56,828 nt of DNA from a virus. Under the pieces are notes generated by a model. The model did no database searches and was not told the origin of the DNA. It saw nothing but the letters and a program-made list of their open reading frames with translations. The translations under genes and the position numbers were made by a program. The stretch covers positions 1 through 56,828 of the IMG/VR virus record IMGVR_UViG_3300025687_000053. One strand, 5' to 3'. Shown here one piece after another: positions 40,901 through 49,349 of this stretch (the stretch's first letter is position 1; each line of letters starts with the position of its first letter).

Positions 40901-42772
40901 GGATGTTGTTTTGTCGGTGACATCATTTAAATCCTGCGCTAACTCCTCACTCTTACTTAACTCATCATTAAAATCAATTAAGAATGGTATAGCGAGGGAT
41001 AATGCCGTTACGATTAATCCAATCGGGTTTGTGGCGAACGCTACTCTCATTGCCCGCATCGCTGTGGTTAATCTTAAAGTAGCAATGGTGAATGCATTTT
41101 TGGTTGCGGTGGCTCCTTTAGTGGTTGCCGTGTCCAAACGTGTTTGAATAATCCCTGCTTGAGTAGCCGCTATATTTCCCTGTTTAGTAGCGGTAGCAAT
41201 TTTTTCAGTGGTTGCTTTCTGGGTAATAACCGCTGACGCTTTTTGGTTCTCCAAGTTTTCAATGCGTTGTTGAATGATTTTGTACTTGGTTAAATCGCCA
41301 GATGTTTTTGCCTGTGTTAATGCTATTTTTTCTGCTGCTATTTTAGCATTAAGTGAATTAATGGCTAATTTGTTTTTCTGCGCCTCAATAATAGCACTCG
41401 ATTTGATTACTTTTTGCTTATCAACAATAATCTGTAATTCACGTAATTCCTCAACCTGTTTTTGCTTAATCGTTAATAACTGCGCTTTTGTGAGTTTGTT
41501 TATGTTGGTAATGCCTAATTGCTGCTTTTCTTGCGCGGTTAAATTCTTAGCAATGTATAAACCTTCCAATTGCGCCGCTCTCAACGAGTTTGCCGTGCGT
41601 ATCTTAGCAGCTTTTGATAACGCCAAGGTAGACACCTTATAAGTAATAAACGCAGCCGATAGAGCTTTTATGGCTGTCAAGTACTTATCAATATCACCAG
41701 AGTCAAATGCTTCGTTCAAGTTGCCCGCTAATTTAGAAATGGTTTTAACGGCATCATTGCCTAAATCACTAAACGTTGCGAGTAAATTGTTTTTAAGTTG
41801 GTTGATTTGGAAATCGGCACTTTCCGTTACTTGGTCGAATGCTGCATCGACCACACCAGCACTCTCACTCATTGCCAATAAATCTTGAGCAGCTCCCTTA
41901 GCATTGATTCCTGTTAGCCCGAGAACACCGTTGACCGCCTCAACCCTCCCAAGCATGTCTTTCAGTTGGGTTTGGCTTCCACCTGCTTTGTCGGCTACCT
42001 GTTGTATGGCTTCTTGGTAGGTCATTAGTTCCGACCATCCGTCTCCTAAAATCGGGTTCATGGCAATAATAGAAGAACGTATCTGTGTGATTGCTTGGGC
42101 GGTTGGTGTTCCCTGTTTGGTTAATGTCGCAATCGCTGCTGTAATTTCTTCCAAAGGTATTCCCGCACTCGCTGCCAATGGGGCGACAACGGCTATGCTA
42201 CCAGCCAATTGATCGAACGTCGTCTTACCATATTTAACCGTATTGAAAAGAACATCGTTGACCCGCCCAGATTCCGTTGCTTCCAGTTTCCAAGCATTCA
42301 GTACAGTTGTTAAACCATCGGCGGCTACTTTAATATCTACGAACCCCGCCACACTTGCTTTATTAGCAGCATTCAGTAATTCTAAACCAGCAGCACCATC
42401 ATACCCAGCCGAAACAACATCGTAAAAAGCATTCCCAAGCTCTATTGCTGTTTTGTTTGACTGGGTAGCCATTTCAATAAGGATATCTCGGTAACCCTCG
42501 AAGTCTTCTGTCACCGCGCCGGAAATAGTTTGGACTTCTTTTAAAGACGTTTCCAAGTCTTTATTGAAGTTTATTATCTCACGCCCAGCAGCACCGATGG
42601 CGAGGATGGATACCGTGTTTCTAATAGTGCTGCCCAGTTCTGAAAATGAATCATCCAGTTGTTGTGTCTGTGACTCTACATTGGTACTGAACTTATTCAT
42701 AGACTTATTCATGCGAGACAGGTCCTTTTCAAAACCCCTGTCTATTCCACTTGTAAATTCTAATCCAGGCAT
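37910..42772 (-). CDS. Tape measure protein
   Basis: This 1620-residue protein has the tape-measure layout. The N-terminal half contains the TP901-type core (LGNAFYDVVSAGYDGAAGL, then TTVLNAWKLEA and ITQIRSSIIAMNP). A hydrophobic membrane segment (~590-605, PIGLIVTALSLAIPFLI) and long coiled coils follow. At roughly 1.5 angstroms per residue it predicts a tail of about 240 nm. It follows the frameshifted chaperone pair, as in other siphophages. Confidence 0.92.
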   Translation of the reverse strand: MPGLEFTSGIDRGFEKDLSRMNKSMNKFSTNVESQTQQLDDSFSELGSTIRNTVSILAIGAAGREIINFNKDLETSLKEVQTISGAVTEDFEGYRDILIEMATQSNKTAIELGNAFYDVVSAGYDGAAGLELLNAANKASVAGFVDIKVAADGLTTVLNAWKLEATESGRVNDVLFNTVKYGKTTFDQLAGSIAVVAPLAASAGIPLEEITAAIATLTKQGTPTAQAITQIRSSIIAMNPILGDGWSELMTYQEAIQQVADKAGGSQTQLKDMLGRVEAVNGVLGLTGINAKGAAQDLLAMSESAGVVDAAFDQVTESADFQINQLKNNLLATFSDLGNDAVKTISKLAGNLNEAFDSGDIDKYLTAIKALSAAFITYKVSTLALSKAAKIRTANSLRAAQLEGLYIAKNLTAQEKQQLGITNINKLTKAQLLTIKQKQVEELRELQIIVDKQKVIKSSAIIEAQKNKLAINSLNAKIAAEKIALTQAKTSGDLTKYKIIQQRIENLENQKASAVITQKATTEKIATATKQGNIAATQAGIIQTRLDTATTKGATATKNAFTIATLRLTTAMRAMRVAFATNPIGLIVTALSLAIPFLIDFNDELSKSEELAQDLNDVTDKTTSAVEKETRALGTYRSMLSRTEPGSARRVALINELNDEYPDLLKNIDGEQASMGDLNKVFDTYIKNLEKVTRLKILQSKLEELIAEQESVSSNAELSEYEAAIESKRIQQRKDALFAEIQYQKNVVDLGKQYADLFKEREKILAEIEKTPELVRELGDEVLFTFEQFKKAYLFTLDEGAQPDSDNVLRDRYKAYLAAADESLKDADDLQSKLAAINAKLLAIEEGTLGTGGKTGAGTVAQLQTIKKLEDEISDLETKRQEQTGIVNQAELDRLQVEIDTKQARVDQLNKSLTERTLEAAELTYQKEINLIEQKYGTEEKLAYEKNEALLQAEREYLEKVLTLTKDKLEQEQIRGQIQLIDDESLQNQKDQLSALVDQFKTYTEQRTEIEKDYQEKINDLYEKGYGEKAKVAERALARELEELDDNILKQNKKYQDWLEKDLPKAAEAGVVEIQKRLQALNERIKLDTTLSPEDILVITNMIEKLNKATATSTKSFQDTVEVMNNVRELTNDLVDSFGNAGSEIGIMVKGIAGATQGFVGMLKAIKGIDAAASDLDKASAVLIALSAAVKVYASLQQAVEDIETRRTDAAVKQIKYQQVYNRLLIEQNQLAEESTSYFSQNRWQEALRGLGAYNNVLGNQKDILLQIQTYNEENIQGVESFGKSYLESLITPLGGFSLAVKGVRKLFNKEAENIKVVDPDKVKSDVEAALNSILATTKDRGKFAETFGFEDQFESLLSLYPELVDANGQLNTELLKTVVNTENLSEENQQFLEGLIENTDLLETAYDQFAQYISSIFGNVAGEVTKAFQDMYEGGDQSLKGLSASMSTMIENFTRDTIEFALLQPFIDKLDKATKESATAYAKGDIPAAELQEDVISSLGEFYNNLSGAQEDILDAFKKADELAEQAGFESAFSGDAGGPDKAPAGAIVSAAITEESASSLVGRLGAIMLSNQIIADNSSEIYQNSLVNLVVLNAIKEYTSYLPQIAENTRRTVENLEA

Positions 42773-42784
42773 CGCGTGTGTTGT

Positions 42785-43015
42785 TTAACCAAAGAGTCCA
42801 CTGATAGCCGCCATTTCATCTTTAGCCGTTTGTGGGATCTTTTCGTTGTTATTTGTTTTCGTTGTTCCATTGGATGATTCGCGTTCTTCTTTCACTTTGT
42901 CGTAATCGATGGAGGGTGCTGTTAACATACCAAGAACAATCATCAACCAAGGCGTCCTCATAATTTCTTCAATTCCCATACCTGTTTTCTCTTGGTATGC
43001 GAATATATATCCCAT
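42785..43015 (-). CDS. Downstream frame of the tail assembly chaperone (T part)
   Basis: An independent ATG at 43015 gives 76 residues, but the frame is open up to the T9 run at 43076-43084. A -1 frameshift there would join it to the gene at 43455 as a 223-residue protein. The segment has an alpha-helical TPWLMIVLGML and a low-complexity charged end. The T domain of such chaperones binds the tape measure, which is encoded next. Confidence 0.75.
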   Translation of the reverse strand: MGYIFAYQEKTGMGIEEIMRTPWLMIVLGMLTAPSIDYDKVKEERESSNGTTKTNNNEKIPQTAKDEMAAISGLFG

Positions 43016-43455
43016 TATTGTGTTGCCTCCTTTAATAGGGTATTGTCCTTCATGTGAACCATCTTCCAATAGCTGAAAAAAAAAGCGGGTTCAGCCATTT
43101 TATAGAGAGTCATATACATCTGCCAAATCTGTCGTTGGCTTGAGCGTCTTAGTTTAAGGTATATAAAGGGAACCAACACCCAACCAAATGGACGTTGATT
43201 TAATATTCCGATCATACAGTACTTAAATAATAAGGGGAGTAAAGGCTCCTGAACGGTTGGATTATAGAAATCATTAACCGTAGGTTCCTCCTGTCCTTCT
43301 GGTAACAACGCCTGCATCTGTGCCCTTACCTTACACATTCTGATATGTGTTCTTGCAGTAAGGTATCTAAGGTGAAAGGGAAAAATCCCTAACACCTTGA
43401 AACCTTTTAATCTGACAGGATCATTAGCTGCTATGTCCGCTAATTGTTCTCTCAT
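43015..43455 (-). CDS. Tail assembly chaperone (G part)
   Basis: The 146 residues are close in length to lambda gpG (140). The protein is basic and helical with a hydrophobic middle. Codons 125-127 lie on nine Ts (43084-43076), giving T TTT TTC, a classic slippery heptamer, and the -1 frame is open through 42785. It sits directly between the tail tube gene and the tape measure gene, the usual place of gpG/gpGT. Confidence 0.82.
   Translation of the reverse strand: MREQLADIAANDPVRLKGFKVLGIFPFHLRYLTARTHIRMCKVRAQMQALLPEGQEEPTVNDFYNPTVQEPLLPLLFKYCMIGILNQRPFGWVLVPFIYLKLRRSSQRQIWQMYMTLYKMAEPAFFFSYWKMVHMKDNTLLKEATQ
43075..43084 (-). promoter_or_regulatory. Programmed -1 ribosomal frameshift site (T9C)
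   Basis: On the minus strand the sequence is GC followed by nine Ts and CAGC. Read in the chaperone frame it is TTT TTT TTC. Backing up one base places TTT TTT and then CAG in the -1 frame, which stays open for 96 more residues. The shift occurs after residue 127. It is not followed by an obvious long hairpin. Confidence 0.7.
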
Positions 43456-43470
43456 CGCTTCTTACACTAA

Positions 43471-44241
43471 TTAAGCAGCTACGGTAACAGTAACAGTCCA
43501 AGTCTTAGTCGTACCATCTGCGGCAGTAACAACGTACTCAACAGGGTTCGTGAAGTCTTGTGCAACTTTGTTAACTGGTGCGATAGACGCTCCAAGTGAA
43601 ATTGCGATAGTTGGGACAAGGTCTGTGACATCTGTTCCGTTAGCAACTTCGATATCAATTTCACCCGTACCTGAAGTAATTGTAGCAGGTCCAGTTTGTT
43701 CTTCCATACTAAAGGCAGTGATTTCAGCATTACTAATAGCTGCTGCTTTAATAAGGTCCATTGCATAAGTTGGTTCACCAACCTTAGAAGGAGTGAGAAC
43801 AGTTGTGTTGACTTGGAAGTAATGCAAGTCGTCGTCGTTCATGATTGGGAACGCATCGAATGAACATCTTGGTAGACTTACCAACACGTTCTTGTCTGTT
43901 AAGAACAGAATCGAACGTTCGATTGATTGGTTTGGATTTGCTGGGGATTCAAAACGAATTGAATCTGCGTCCTCAACAACCACACCACCAATCATGTCTG
44001 CAATCACTTCTGCATCAAAGTCCGCAAATTGGAAATTCATCGTTGTGTCACCTTTTACAATGGCACTTTCGACTACGTCACCAAGCACGTTCTTATATGT
44101 AGTCGTGTCGGCGTCTGAGCCGTTAAACTGACATGTCGCTTCACGGGTTCCAATTTGAAGCTCCGTTAGCTGGGTACTGATTCCACCATCGGCTTCGATA
44201 GGACCGTACCATAATTTCTTAACTTTTATGGATGTTTTCAT
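43471..44241 (-). CDS. Major tail tube protein with a C-terminal DUF5018-like domain
   Basis: The ~175-residue core (SIKVKKLWYGPIEADGG, then EATCQFNGSDADT) fits a siphophage tube subunit. The last ~80 residues match the DUF5018/Ig-like pattern: ITAFSMEEQ, IDIEVANGTDVTDLVPTI, ISLGASIAPV, and VEYVVTAADGTTKTWTVTV. Decorating Ig-like domains on tail tubes are known, for example in lambda gpV. The DUF5018 variety is typical of Bacteroidota surface proteins and fits the proposed host. Confidence 0.8.
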   Translation of the reverse strand: MKTSIKVKKLWYGPIEADGGISTQLTELQIGTREATCQFNGSDADTTTYKNVLGDVVESAIVKGDTTMNFQFADFDAEVIADMIGGVVVEDADSIRFESPANPNQSIERSILFLTDKNVLVSLPRCSFDAFPIMNDDDLHYFQVNTTVLTPSKVGEPTYAMDLIKAAAISNAEITAFSMEEQTGPATITSGTGEIDIEVANGTDVTDLVPTIAISLGASIAPVNKVAQDFTNPVEYVVTAADGTTKTWTVTVTVAA

Positions 44242-44645
44242 GAATTCAAATATTTAAAATTAATTTTTAGTATTGCATAATACTGTTGAACTTCCAGAAC
44301 TGGTTCCGTGTATATCTCTCGACTTTGGATGTAGTAAGTATACTCAGGCATATCCAGTAAATTTTGTGACAACTGGTACAGTAGAGCTTCGAGTTGTACA
44401 GCACGTGTACTATTTTCAGCCCATGTAGTACCCAATTGAATATTCTTATAGAAGATTTTAACAAACACAGTGCCATCAAATACGAACTTCCCCTGTACAC
44501 CTGGAATGATATGGACAACCGTATCCTCTAACTCGCTTTCTGTTGGACGTGTCTTACGGTATATCTCCCCATTCGTATTCGCAGGAATACTGCTAGCTTT
44601 GATAACCTCAATCACATCTGTTATGACATCCGTCGTAGTTTTCAT
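44238..44645 (-). CDS. Tail terminator or completion protein (gpU-like)
   Basis: The 135-residue protein lies directly upstream of the tail tube gene and is ATGA-coupled to it. It has mixed helix and strand (ILKINFKYLN at the end; VVHIIPGVQGKF). Its size and place match the gpU-like tail terminator of siphophages. Sequence alone does not prove it. Confidence 0.6.
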   Translation of the reverse strand: MKTTTDVITDVIEVIKASSIPANTNGEIYRKTRPTESELEDTVVHIIPGVQGKFVFDGTVFVKIFYKNIQLGTTWAENSTRAVQLEALLYQLSQNLLDMPEYTYYIQSREIYTEPVLEVQQYYAILKINFKYLNS

Positions 44646-45073
44646 ATCGTTTGTTTTAATCGTTCCAATAGTAAAGGCAACTCGCGTTCCATACGCAGTT
44701 TGCTTTTCTGTAACACGTTTAATCCGTGCAGGTTCTCAACATATGTGGCGTATTCCATTCCCGCTACAATTATGAGCACATAACCTGACGTATATTTTTG
44801 GCTTATTTGGTCTAAATAGGTTTTTCCAGTACTAGACCCTTTCCCCGTGTTAGTAAACCCCACATAAGAGACGGGGCGGCCATTTTTTAACACAACCCCA
44901 CCGATGCTTGATTTTAGGTTTCCTGTTCTATCTTGATACCCTGCTGATTCCTTTGCATGATTCTCTAATTGAATGACTAAATATTGGAGATTGTAGAGCA
45001 AAGCCTTCTCAACCTTCGCACCATAATCCTGCAAAGCCTTATTGACTGCTTTTTTATTCTTGAGCTGAAACAT
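44642..45073 (-). CDS. HK97 gp10-like neck protein
   Basis: The 143 residues contain an N-terminal helix (NKALQDYGAKVEKALLYNLQYLVIQLE), then AGYQDRTGNLKSSIGG, the typical gp10-type motif (RTGNLRxSI), and a YATYVE segment near the end. This family joins the head-tail interface. Overlaps both neighbours. Confidence 0.75.
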   Translation of the reverse strand: MFQLKNKKAVNKALQDYGAKVEKALLYNLQYLVIQLENHAKESAGYQDRTGNLKSSIGGVVLKNGRPVSYVGFTNTGKGSSTGKTYLDQISQKYTSGYVLIIVAGMEYATYVENLHGLNVLQKSKLRMERELPLLLERLKQTI

Positions 45074-45410
45074 CTCTCAATATTAATTTATTCTTCTTAA
45101 ACAAACTCAAAGGCTCGTTGGAATGTACTATGAAGTCACCCAACACGACACCATCTAAATTCTTCAATCTACACATTGTAAGAGCATTGGCGTCGTAACC
45201 ATCAGGCATTTCGGAAGGTTTGATATAGATACTATACTTTGCTTGTACATACTGACCATCTACCAGCATGCGATAATCCCTCTTAATCTGCTGTAGATTA
45301 CAAGGGACATAAGCTGAAACCTCATCAGCAGGAGGTATGGGGTTACGATTTTCGTCGTATCCCCCTCCTGTCTGTTTATGAAAAGCTATATAAGCATTGT
45401 CTAACTCCAT
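45054..45410 (-). CDS. Head-tail connector / head closure protein
   Basis: The 118 residues start with an N-terminal strand-rich region (DNAYIAFHKQTGG) and end with an IVHSNEPLSLF segment. The gene is located between the 107-residue connector and the neck protein. Position and size fit an SPP1 gp16-like or related head closure protein. Sequence support is moderate. Confidence 0.6.
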   Translation of the reverse strand: MELDNAYIAFHKQTGGGYDENRNPIPPADEVSAYVPCNLQQIKRDYRMLVDGQYVQAKYSIYIKPSEMPDGYDANALTMCRLKNLDGVVLGDFIVHSNEPLSLFKKNKLILRDVSAQE

Positions 45411-45415
45411 AGTAT

Positions 45416-45739
45416 CTATCCATTGTAGTTTTCACCAATCAACCCATAGCGTCTACCACTAAAGGCGGGGTCGTTCAGTTCACCGTACACTCTATTCGCT
45501 CTGTTCTTGTAGTTCTTACGGTCTGCAGGCGTAATACTGATTTCCTGTTCCTTCAAATCTGGGGCTGTGAACATATACATGAACAAGTCCGCCTCAGCCA
45601 ATCTGTAGGCATCGGATTCAGCAATTGTGGTGGTGTACTCCTCTGTTAAGGTTAAACCCCTGTCTACGCCGATCTTTTCGACGTTGGCGTCTGGGATGGG
45701 GTACTGTACTAATGATGTCAAAGCTTCCTTGATAGTCAT
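45416..45739 (-). CDS. Head-tail connector (adaptor) protein
   Basis: The 107-residue protein is helical with IAESDAYRLAEADLFMYM and a conserved-looking R-x-x-A-N-R-x-Y-G-E end. Located immediately after the major capsid gene, as adaptor proteins usually are. No motif specifies it further. Confidence 0.6.
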   Translation of the reverse strand: MTIKEALTSLVQYPIPDANVEKIGVDRGLTLTEEYTTTIAESDAYRLAEADLFMYMFTAPDLKEQEISITPADRKNYKNRANRVYGELNDPAFSGRRYGLIGENYNG

Positions 45740-45758
45740 GGCTTTCAGTTTTTAGTTA

Positions 45759-46853
45759 TTACCACGCAACAGCGTCTACTTTCAAATAGAAGTTTTCGTG
45801 ATATGTATCTATTACTGGGAAGCCACGTCCTTTAGCATAAATCTTGCTATAAGATGGATCAACCTTCGTAATGTTACCAACTGTAAACCAAGACTCCGTC
45901 GTTTCGCGAGGGTCGATGATTGGTAAAGCATTCCATTGGAAATGACCAAGTACTTTTGACTGTGCGAAAACAGCTACACCGTTAGCAAACGGATTAGATG
46001 TCACTTCGTTACCATCAAGGTCTACTCTAGTTACGCGCTCATCAATAACCTCAAAGGCAATAGGCCCTGAGAAGTATTGTGCAAGCATTGCGTTAACTGC
46101 ATCCAATGTTGGGGGTGCTTGGGTGTCAAACAAGTTAGCAGCAAGTGACGCAGTGTATTTCTGAATCTGCGTATTGTTTCTAACATATGTCCACCACTTC
46201 TTATTGATGAAGATGGTTGTATACACCTTACTATATTCGTCCCCAAGGTCAATCGCAGATTCGATGTCGCCAAGTATCTCTGCAGCTGGGTTGTCCCAAC
46301 TTGTACCAACGGCGTCTTTCTGCCAAGCTTCCAAACCGTAATCCATACCAGTGATTCCTTGCATGTAAGGACTGTTTGCAGCGACGAAACCAATCTCACA
46401 AGCTGAACTAATCAAAGTCCAATCTAAGTAAGTCATTTCGGCGTACATCGCGTCTCTCACAAAACCTAAATCATCTCCGTAATAGTCTAACAGTTCACGA
46501 GCAGCAGTAGCGTTCTGTAACTGTGCGAAATTTCTTTTAAGTCTTTCGAACTTTTCAATTTCGTCAGCAGTCATTTCACGACCTTTACCAAATGTTGCCA
46601 TCTCACCCATAACATCCTTGAACCCTTTACGCCCTGACACAGGAACGGTTGAGTTTGGTGAAATAGGATCAGCAGCAATATTCTTTTTCAATGATCTATT
46701 CTGCATTGTTTTCCAATACGTATTCTCCGATCCGATAATCGGGAAGGTTCCTTCCGCCTTTGATGGTGGTAAGGGATTTGCTTCGTACCAAGCCTGAATA
46801 TCTTCAGTGGTTAGCATAGAAGCAACTTCAACGGGTTTATTTTTTCCAGTCAT
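45759..46853 (-). CDS. Major capsid protein (HK97-fold)
   Basis: The 364 residues have a helical N-terminal arm (~1-110) and an E-loop/P-domain-like middle (FIGFVAAN-like GFVAANSPYMQGITGMDYG). A beta-rich end includes RVTRVDLDG and FQWNALPIIDPRETTESW. Located after the decoration and scaffold genes, the usual capsid position. AGGAGA nine bases before the start supports strong translation. No protease gene was found, so maturation may use a scaffold without cleavage. Confidence 0.82.
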   Translation of the reverse strand: MTGKNKPVEVASMLTTEDIQAWYEANPLPPSKAEGTFPIIGSENTYWKTMQNRSLKKNIAADPISPNSTVPVSGRKGFKDVMGEMATFGKGREMTADEIEKFERLKRNFAQLQNATAARELLDYYGDDLGFVRDAMYAEMTYLDWTLISSACEIGFVAANSPYMQGITGMDYGLEAWQKDAVGTSWDNPAAEILGDIESAIDLGDEYSKVYTTIFINKKWWTYVRNNTQIQKYTASLAANLFDTQAPPTLDAVNAMLAQYFSGPIAFEVIDERVTRVDLDGNEVTSNPFANGVAVFAQSKVLGHFQWNALPIIDPRETTESWFTVGNITKVDPSYSKIYAKGRGFPVIDTYHENFYLKVDAVAW

Positions 46854-46876
46854 TGTTTTTATCTCCTATCTTTTAA

Positions 46877-47473
46877 TTAATAACTAACCTCACCGATACC
46901 ATTCATGGTTGCTAGGTACAAAGCACCAATAGCATCTTTCAATACGTCTGCACGAATGAAAGCGTCTGCCATGAAAATAACGTGGTCTCCTGAAGGAACT
47001 TCGAACGCCTCCTTCAATATAGCGTCTGCGGTGTTTTCTAAAGCACCAGTATCAGCTCCCTCACCAGCCGCAACACTTGACTGATAAATAACTGTACCTT
47101 CAGCTGCGCTTTCTAACGCCGTACCTACTGTGATAGTATCGTAAACGACACCGCCCACAGTACCTGCCTCACGGGCAACTGTACCAGCATAAGCAGCTCC
47201 CCCAGCAACCTGGAATGCGATGTCTCCAGTCTTGAATTGGTTGGTTGCACTTTCAACACGCATGACAGTAGTCGTAGACCCTGCCAATAATTTTGCGGAT
47301 TTGCAAACTGTTCTTTTGCCATCTACTGGTGCAGTAACAGGTGTGCCCTCAGGAACAACTGTACCGGCAACCAATGTAGACAAAACCAACGAGATGCCCG
47401 CAGGAATATCAGCAATACGATTGATGATAACCTTTTTTGTTTGCTTGTCAGCACTTTTTGATATTTGCTTCAT
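46877..47473 (-). CDS. Capsid decoration or head fibre protein
   Basis: The 198-residue protein is rich in small residues (G, A, T, V) with beta-turn patterns such as VAGTVVPEGTPVTAPVDG and AGTVGGVVYDTITVG. This resembles head-decoration and head-fibre proteins of Firmicutes and Bacteroidota phages. It lies between scaffold and capsid genes. Its C-terminal ~70 residues are helical and may anchor it to the capsid. Confidence 0.65.
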   Translation of the reverse strand: MKQISKSADKQTKKVIINRIADIPAGISLVLSTLVAGTVVPEGTPVTAPVDGKRTVCKSAKLLAGSTTTVMRVESATNQFKTGDIAFQVAGGAAYAGTVAREAGTVGGVVYDTITVGTALESAAEGTVIYQSSVAAGEGADTGALENTADAILKEAFEVPSGDHVIFMADAFIRADVLKDAIGALYLATMNGIGEVSY

Positions 47474-47497
47474 TGCTTAAAAAGATTTTTGTTTAAC

Positions 47498-48202
47498 TTA
47501 AGATTTTTGTTCTAACTTTTCTTTCTCCTCTTTAACCATTTTCATGGCGTCCTTCAACTCACCAGTTTGACCAGTTTTGTCTGGTTGTTGTGCTGGTTTT
47601 GGTGTACTACTTGGCAAGCCATGTTCTTTAGCTTGTTGCGCAAACTCCTCCCCACTTTTACCAACTCTTTCAAGGTAGGAATTGAATGCATCTTCGTTTT
47701 CGAACTGCATACTATCAAAACCGCTGACGATTGGAGTAGTGTAGTACTCCGGCAGGTCTTTCAATTTACCTTTAATTAAGTTTAAGCGGTCAGCCTTGAT
47801 TTCTTCAGCGCTTCTACGGTCAAATTGGGTTTGCAACTTTTTGTTTTGTTCCTGAAGGGCTTCATTCTGTTTCATCAACGTCTTTGCCCAAGCAGGAATT
47901 TCACCGTTGTCGTCTACTTCTTTCTCCTTACGCCTTTTTTCAGCCTCCTCATCTGCGAGCCTTTTTTTCTCTGCAGCTTCTTCGTCAGCTTTTTGCTGAG
48001 CTGTTTTTACTGCATCGGACGCTTTTTTGTTAATGTTACCGTCAATGCTTTTGATGGCTGGTGTGAAATCTGCACTTTCTAATGCTTCTTCGGTGGTTAT
48101 CACCTTTTCTAATGTTCTTGCCAAGTCTTCTAATGACTTGTCAGTCACAGACGAGTTTTCTCCTCGTTGTGTCTTCAGTTTCTGTAAGATTTTTTCGTAC
48201 AT
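47498..48202 (-). CDS. Capsid scaffolding protein
   Basis: The start at 48202 (MYEKILQK) gives ~234 residues; the longer frame to 48235 needs a TTG start. The protein is highly charged and helical, with a run of KADEEAAEKKRLADEEAEKRRKE and later EALQEQNKKLQTQFDRRS. The end is QPDKTGQTGELKDAMKM. This is the composition and position (between head morphogenesis and capsid genes) of a phage scaffold. Confidence 0.8.
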   Translation of the reverse strand: MYEKILQKLKTQRGENSSVTDKSLEDLARTLEKVITTEEALESADFTPAIKSIDGNINKKASDAVKTAQQKADEEAAEKKRLADEEAEKRRKEKEVDDNGEIPAWAKTLMKQNEALQEQNKKLQTQFDRRSAEEIKADRLNLIKGKLKDLPEYYTTPIVSGFDSMQFENEDAFNSYLERVGKSGEEFAQQAKEHGLPSSTPKPAQQPDKTGQTGELKDAMKMVKEEKEKLEQKS

Positions 48203-48262
48203 GAGTTTTTTGTTTAAAAAGTTAATTTGATACAAATATAATGAATTTGAAAACTAGATGAT

Positions 48263-49348
48263 TTATTTACCATCTATTAGTTTCTTGTTCTGTTGGATGA
48301 AACGTGGTTGATTTTTCATTTTTGTTAAATCCTTGTTGTACTGTGTTTGCCAATTCTTGTAACTCACTGGCATACCATCTACTTGTCGTGTACTGGGTGT
48401 ATCTGGTTGTTCCCCCTCTAATATCTTCTCTGTGTCCTTATCTAATTCCCCGCGTGTCTTTAGTATGGGTGTGCTAATACACAGACAGTTGACATGCCAT
48501 TTGTAAGTGAAGTCAAAGTTTTTTGGGTAATCACCTTGAAGGTCTATACATTTCACAGCTCCTTTGTCACTGGAAGGATCGTGTCCAGGTGTTGTTTGTA
48601 TTCGTACACCAACTATGAAGTCTAACTGTTTACGCTTCTCAGTATTACTGCCCTCGTAACTGAAGTTGATTTCATTACGAGCCAGGCGCATTGCGTTTTT
48701 GTATGAACTTCTATACCTACCCTGTCCAGGATTGTATGCTTTGCCTGCCTTAGATAGTCTTAGTATCCCGTTTTCCTTGTCTCTAACGCGACGATACAGT
48801 CTGTCAGGGTCGTTTAGGTATCCCGTAATGTTTCTAGCTATTGTTTGAGCCGAATTCCCTTTACCAATACCTACCTCTAAGGCTAGTTCTAATTCTGTTT
48901 TGAATTGTCTCGTATTACGCCATACTTTTTGGCTTAACCGTAAACCATCTTTTCCATCTTTACGGTATAGGAAGTTTCTACGAGCCCCCCCATTATTGGA
49001 TAGATAGTTGTTGCGTACTGTGGTTGAAAGTTCATTTAACGTAGTACCGAACACGTATTTGACCAGTTCATTGTTCTTATCTACTGCCAGCTGCCACCCT
49101 GTATTAATACCCATAACTGAATCACCATACACGTTCGTATATAATTCCTTAATAAGGGCGTTCATCTTCTCGTTGAGTGCTGGGTAGTTACGCCAGTAGA
49201 ATTCATCGTTCTTGTTGAGGGATACGCCAACGGTCATTTGACTGACCTCTTTTATTACTGCATTATAATAACGACGAATGCGCCTGAGGTAATACTCACG
49301 GCGCTTGTTAAATTCATCATCCCATTTCCTTTGACTTGGTATAGGCAT
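48263..49348 (-). CDS. Minor head protein, MuF-like head morphogenesis
   Basis: The 361 residues show the MuF-type pattern: a helical N-terminal half with KTELELALEVGIGKGNSAQTIARNI, then ARNEINFSYEGSN, an IVGVRIQTTPGHDP segment, and KWHVNCLC at ~290, the conserved C-terminal cysteine/histidine region. The MuF family works in capsid assembly or DNA ejection. It follows the portal and a 59-residue gene. Confidence 0.8.
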   Translation of the reverse strand: MPIPSQRKWDDEFNKRREYYLRRIRRYYNAVIKEVSQMTVGVSLNKNDEFYWRNYPALNEKMNALIKELYTNVYGDSVMGINTGWQLAVDKNNELVKYVFGTTLNELSTTVRNNYLSNNGGARRNFLYRKDGKDGLRLSQKVWRNTRQFKTELELALEVGIGKGNSAQTIARNITGYLNDPDRLYRRVRDKENGILRLSKAGKAYNPGQGRYRSSYKNAMRLARNEINFSYEGSNTEKRKQLDFIVGVRIQTTPGHDPSSDKGAVKCIDLQGDYPKNFDFTYKWHVNCLCISTPILKTRGELDKDTEKILEGEQPDTPSTRQVDGMPVSYKNWQTQYNKDLTKMKNQPRFIQQNKKLIDGK

Positions 49349-49349
49349 A

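Noticed and set aside
37910-42772. Several plus-strand open frames of 100-170 codons opposite the tape measure gene
   Set aside because: They have no start context or neighbours and arise from the codon bias of the long minus-strand gene.
43076-43084. The nine-T run as a simple sequencing error
   Set aside because: Both the in-frame reading (146 residues, usual gpG length) and the -1 frame make sense, and the position before the tape measure is where such slips are known.
46877-47473. The 198-residue protein as the major capsid protein
   Set aside because: The 364-residue protein is the right size and has a capsid-like layout; the smaller one looks like a decoration protein.
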